From: Agrococcus sp. Marseille-Q4369
GTDB lineage: Bacteria; Actinomycetota; Actinomycetes; Actinomycetales; Microbacteriaceae
DNA length: 64,000 nucleotides
Reading direction: 5' to 3'
Assembly (NCBI RefSeq): GCF_018308945.1
Contig: NZ_CP070501.1
Location: forward strand, 1,860,001 to 1,924,000
A program made the translations under genes and the position numbers. The number at the start of each line of letters is the position of its first letter. Within the stretch, counting starts at the first letter, position 1. Shown here one piece after another: positions 62,674 to 64,000 of the stretch. The notes beneath the pieces are model-generated. The model saw only the letters and a list, made by a program, of their open reading frames with translations, did no database searches and was not told the DNA's origin.

Positions 62674-63519
62674 ATGCGAGCCCTGCTGCTCGGCGGTGCC
62701 GGCGTCGTCGGCTCGATGCTCGCCGACGCCTGGCGGCACCGGCACGAGGTCGCCGTGGCCGACCTGCCGAAGGCGCTCGAGCGGTGGTCGCGCAGCGACG
62801 CCGGCCTCGAGCGTCGGCCGATCGACGTCACGGATCCGGAGCAGGTGCGCCACGCAGTCGAGGGGATGGATGCGGTGGTGCACCTGGCAGCGGTCGTCCC
62901 GCGAGACGCGAGCGGCGCGGCCGGTGAGGCGGGCCAGGACCCGCGCGTGATCGACGCGAGCCTTCGCGTCAACGTCGTGAGCGTCGTGCACGCGCTGCGC
63001 TCGGCGCGAGAGGCGGGTGTCGGGCGATTCGTGCACATCAGCTCGCTCTCGGTGTTCCGCGACTTCGGGCGTCTGCCGATCGCTCGGGGCGCCGAACCCG
63101 ACGCCGACGCTCCCTACGGGCTCGGCAAGCGGCTCGCCGAGACGGCGTGCCGTGCGCTCGCGGGGGAGGATCTGCGCGTGACGTCGTTGCGGCTCGCCTT
63201 CCCGACGACGGCGGAGCTGTGGCCCGCGTGGCGATCACCGGGGGCGGATGCGTCGACCCCGGCACGCGTGCCCGAGCTGGCGGACGGCACAAGGTTCGGC
63301 GCGCTGCATCCCGACGACCTGGTACGGGCGCTCGACGCTGCGCTCGAGCGCCCCGGGCCGCCGTTCGCAGCATTGGCGGTCACCGGCGACACCCGCGGCG
63401 TGAGCATCGATGACGACCTCGCCGAGCGCCTGCTGAGGTGGCGGCCAGAGCGTCGCGAGCCGTGGCTCCCGGGAGGTGAGCGAGCCGTGGCGCCGCGCCG
63501 GCGGGAGAGCGGCGCTTAG
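62674..63519 (+). CDS. NAD-dependent epimerase/dehydratase (extended SDR)
   Basis: A 281-residue SDR. The Rossmann loop is LLGGAGVVGSML, HLAAVVPRDAS follows, and the catalytic pair is in DAPYGLGKRLAE (YxxxK). ATG 62674 follows a GGAGG site. The substrate is probably a sugar or polyol. Its stop overlaps the stop of the convergent oxidoreductase gene. Confidence 0.87.
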   Translation: MRALLLGGAGVVGSMLADAWRHRHEVAVADLPKALERWSRSDAGLERRPIDVTDPEQVRHAVEGMDAVVHLAAVVPRDASGAAGEAGQDPRVIDASLRVNVVSVVHALRSAREAGVGRFVHISSLSVFRDFGRLPIARGAEPDADAPYGLGKRLAETACRALAGEDLRVTSLRLAFPTTAELWPAWRSPGADASTPARVPELADGTRFGALHPDDLVRALDAALERPGPPFAALAVTGDTRGVSIDDDLAERLLRWRPERREPWLPGGERAVAPRRRESGA

Positions 63520-64000
63520 TGCTGAGCCGCCTGGGAGGCCCCGATGAGCGCGGCGAGGATCGCACGCGTCTCGGCCCACGGCACGGGTGACGGCGCGCCG
63601 TCCTCGACCATCGCGAGGAACCGCTCGACGGTACGGCGGTAGCCGAGCGGATCGTCGCCCGCGGTGTCGAGCCGCACCTCGTGGGTGCCGTGCTCGGTGT
63701 GCAAGCGCAGTGCGTAGCCCTCCTCGGCTGCGACGCCCAGCACATCCACCGTGCCGAGCGTGCCGTTCGACCAGCGCAGCGCGATGCTCGCGAGGTCGCC
63801 GCTGCGGAGTCCTCGGTAGCGCCGGCGGGAGACGATGCACGAGCCGAGCGCGACATCGGGCCCGAGCACGCTCACGAGCAGCTCGACGCCGTGGATGCCC
63901 ATCGTCACGACGAGGCCGCCGCCGACGGCGGGGTCGTCCTGCCACGGTGTCGAGCCGTGCTCCCACCGCCCGACGTCGTGGCGCACGAGCACGTGCGCCG
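63516..64000 (-). CDS. Gfo/Idh/MocA-family oxidoreductase, C-terminal part (partial)
   Basis: The last about 160 codons of a gene entering from the right edge. VGGGLVVTMGIHGVELLVSVLGPDV is the GGG..x..HxxD-type segment of Gfo/Idh/MocA C-terminal domains, followed by strands for the beta sheet (SNGTLGTVDVLGVAAEEGYALRLHTEHGTHEV). These NAD-dependent enzymes oxidise sugars or inositols. It fits the neighbouring epimerases and DapA-like gene. The NAD-binding half is outside the window. Confidence 0.82.
   Translation of the reverse strand, partial: AHVLVRHDVGRWEHGSTPWQDDPAVGGGLVVTMGIHGVELLVSVLGPDVALGSCIVSRRRYRGLRSGDLASIALRWSNGTLGTVDVLGVAAEEGYALRLHTEHGTHEVRLDTAGDDPLGYRRTVERFLAMVEDGAPSPVPWAETRAILAALIGASQAAQH

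Overview
The window looks like chromosome from a high-GC actinobacterium of the Microbacteriaceae (Agrococcus-like is my best guess, inferred from gene content and style, not from a search). GC-rich codons dominate, genes overlap by ATGA/GTGA, and at least 13 genes have a TAnnnT -10 box only 5-7 nt before the start codon, as in leaderless actinobacterial mRNAs. The coproporphyrin-type haem pathway, NucS mismatch endonuclease, C50 carotenoid cluster and class Ib ribonucleotide reductase with NrdR boxes all fit.

Layout. 0-9.5 kb: haem genes hemQ-hemH-hemC-hemD, then after a 4 kb insertion hemB-hemL. The insertion holds a YbaK deacylase, a small hypothetical gene, an ABC-F ribosome-protection ATPase with what looks like a leader-peptide attenuator, and a serine hydrolase broken by one amber codon. 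9.5-13.7 kb: a zinc-ribbon repeat protein behind two palindromes, nucS, an MFS transporter, an ABC ATPase scrap and a frameshifted MATE pump. 13.8-19.8 kb: M13 peptidase, a three-gene envelope operon, a GIY-YIG gene between inverted REP-like repeats, a class II amidotransferase and a Pif1/RecD2-like helicase. 19.8-28.5 kb: marR / idi-crtE-crtB-crtI-crtYe-crtYf-crtEb / SDR / pyrimidine-dimer glycosylase, one overlapping photoprotection operon with a MarR gene at each end; the second marR is frameshifted.

28.6-31.5 kb: NUDIX hydrolase, RmuC, metallo-beta-lactamase-fold hydrolase. 31.6-39.3 kb: a catabolic island with NCS1 permease, HyuA-like protein, three DUF917 paralogues and a PucR-type regulator, with no HyuB. 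39.3-40.3 kb: a CsoR-type palindrome before a DUF305 relative that has lost both His-His motifs, and cueP. 40.3-43.5 kb: DUF5302, DUF998, PRC/DUF2382 and DUF2975/HTH genes. 43.5-47.3 kb: TerC exporter under a likely yybP-ykoY manganese riboswitch, then two tandem glutaminase-STAS genes. 47.3-51.4 kb: nrdHIEF (minus strand). 51.7-56.1 kb: PfpI, LLM flavoprotein, DinB/DUF664 (one-base frameshift), DAACS symporter and DUF1801.

56.1-57.25 kb is a gene graveyard: vapBC remnants, a membrane-protein scrap, and an open chimera joining an ABM-like gene to fragments identical to the 3' end of DUF1801 and the 5' end of pfpI. 57.3-64 kb: nagB and nagA, an IS481 remnant fused into a DegT aminotransferase pseudogene, and a sugar-type cluster (DapA-like, two epimerases, Gfo/Idh/MocA at the edge).

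The best candidates for something new are the ABC-F attenuator, the HyuA/DUF917 triple island, the MarR-bracketed carotenoid plus photolesion-repair operon, the GIY-YIG/inverted-repeat unit and the DUF305 deletion variant under a copper operator. No tRNA, rRNA or CRISPR array was recognised.
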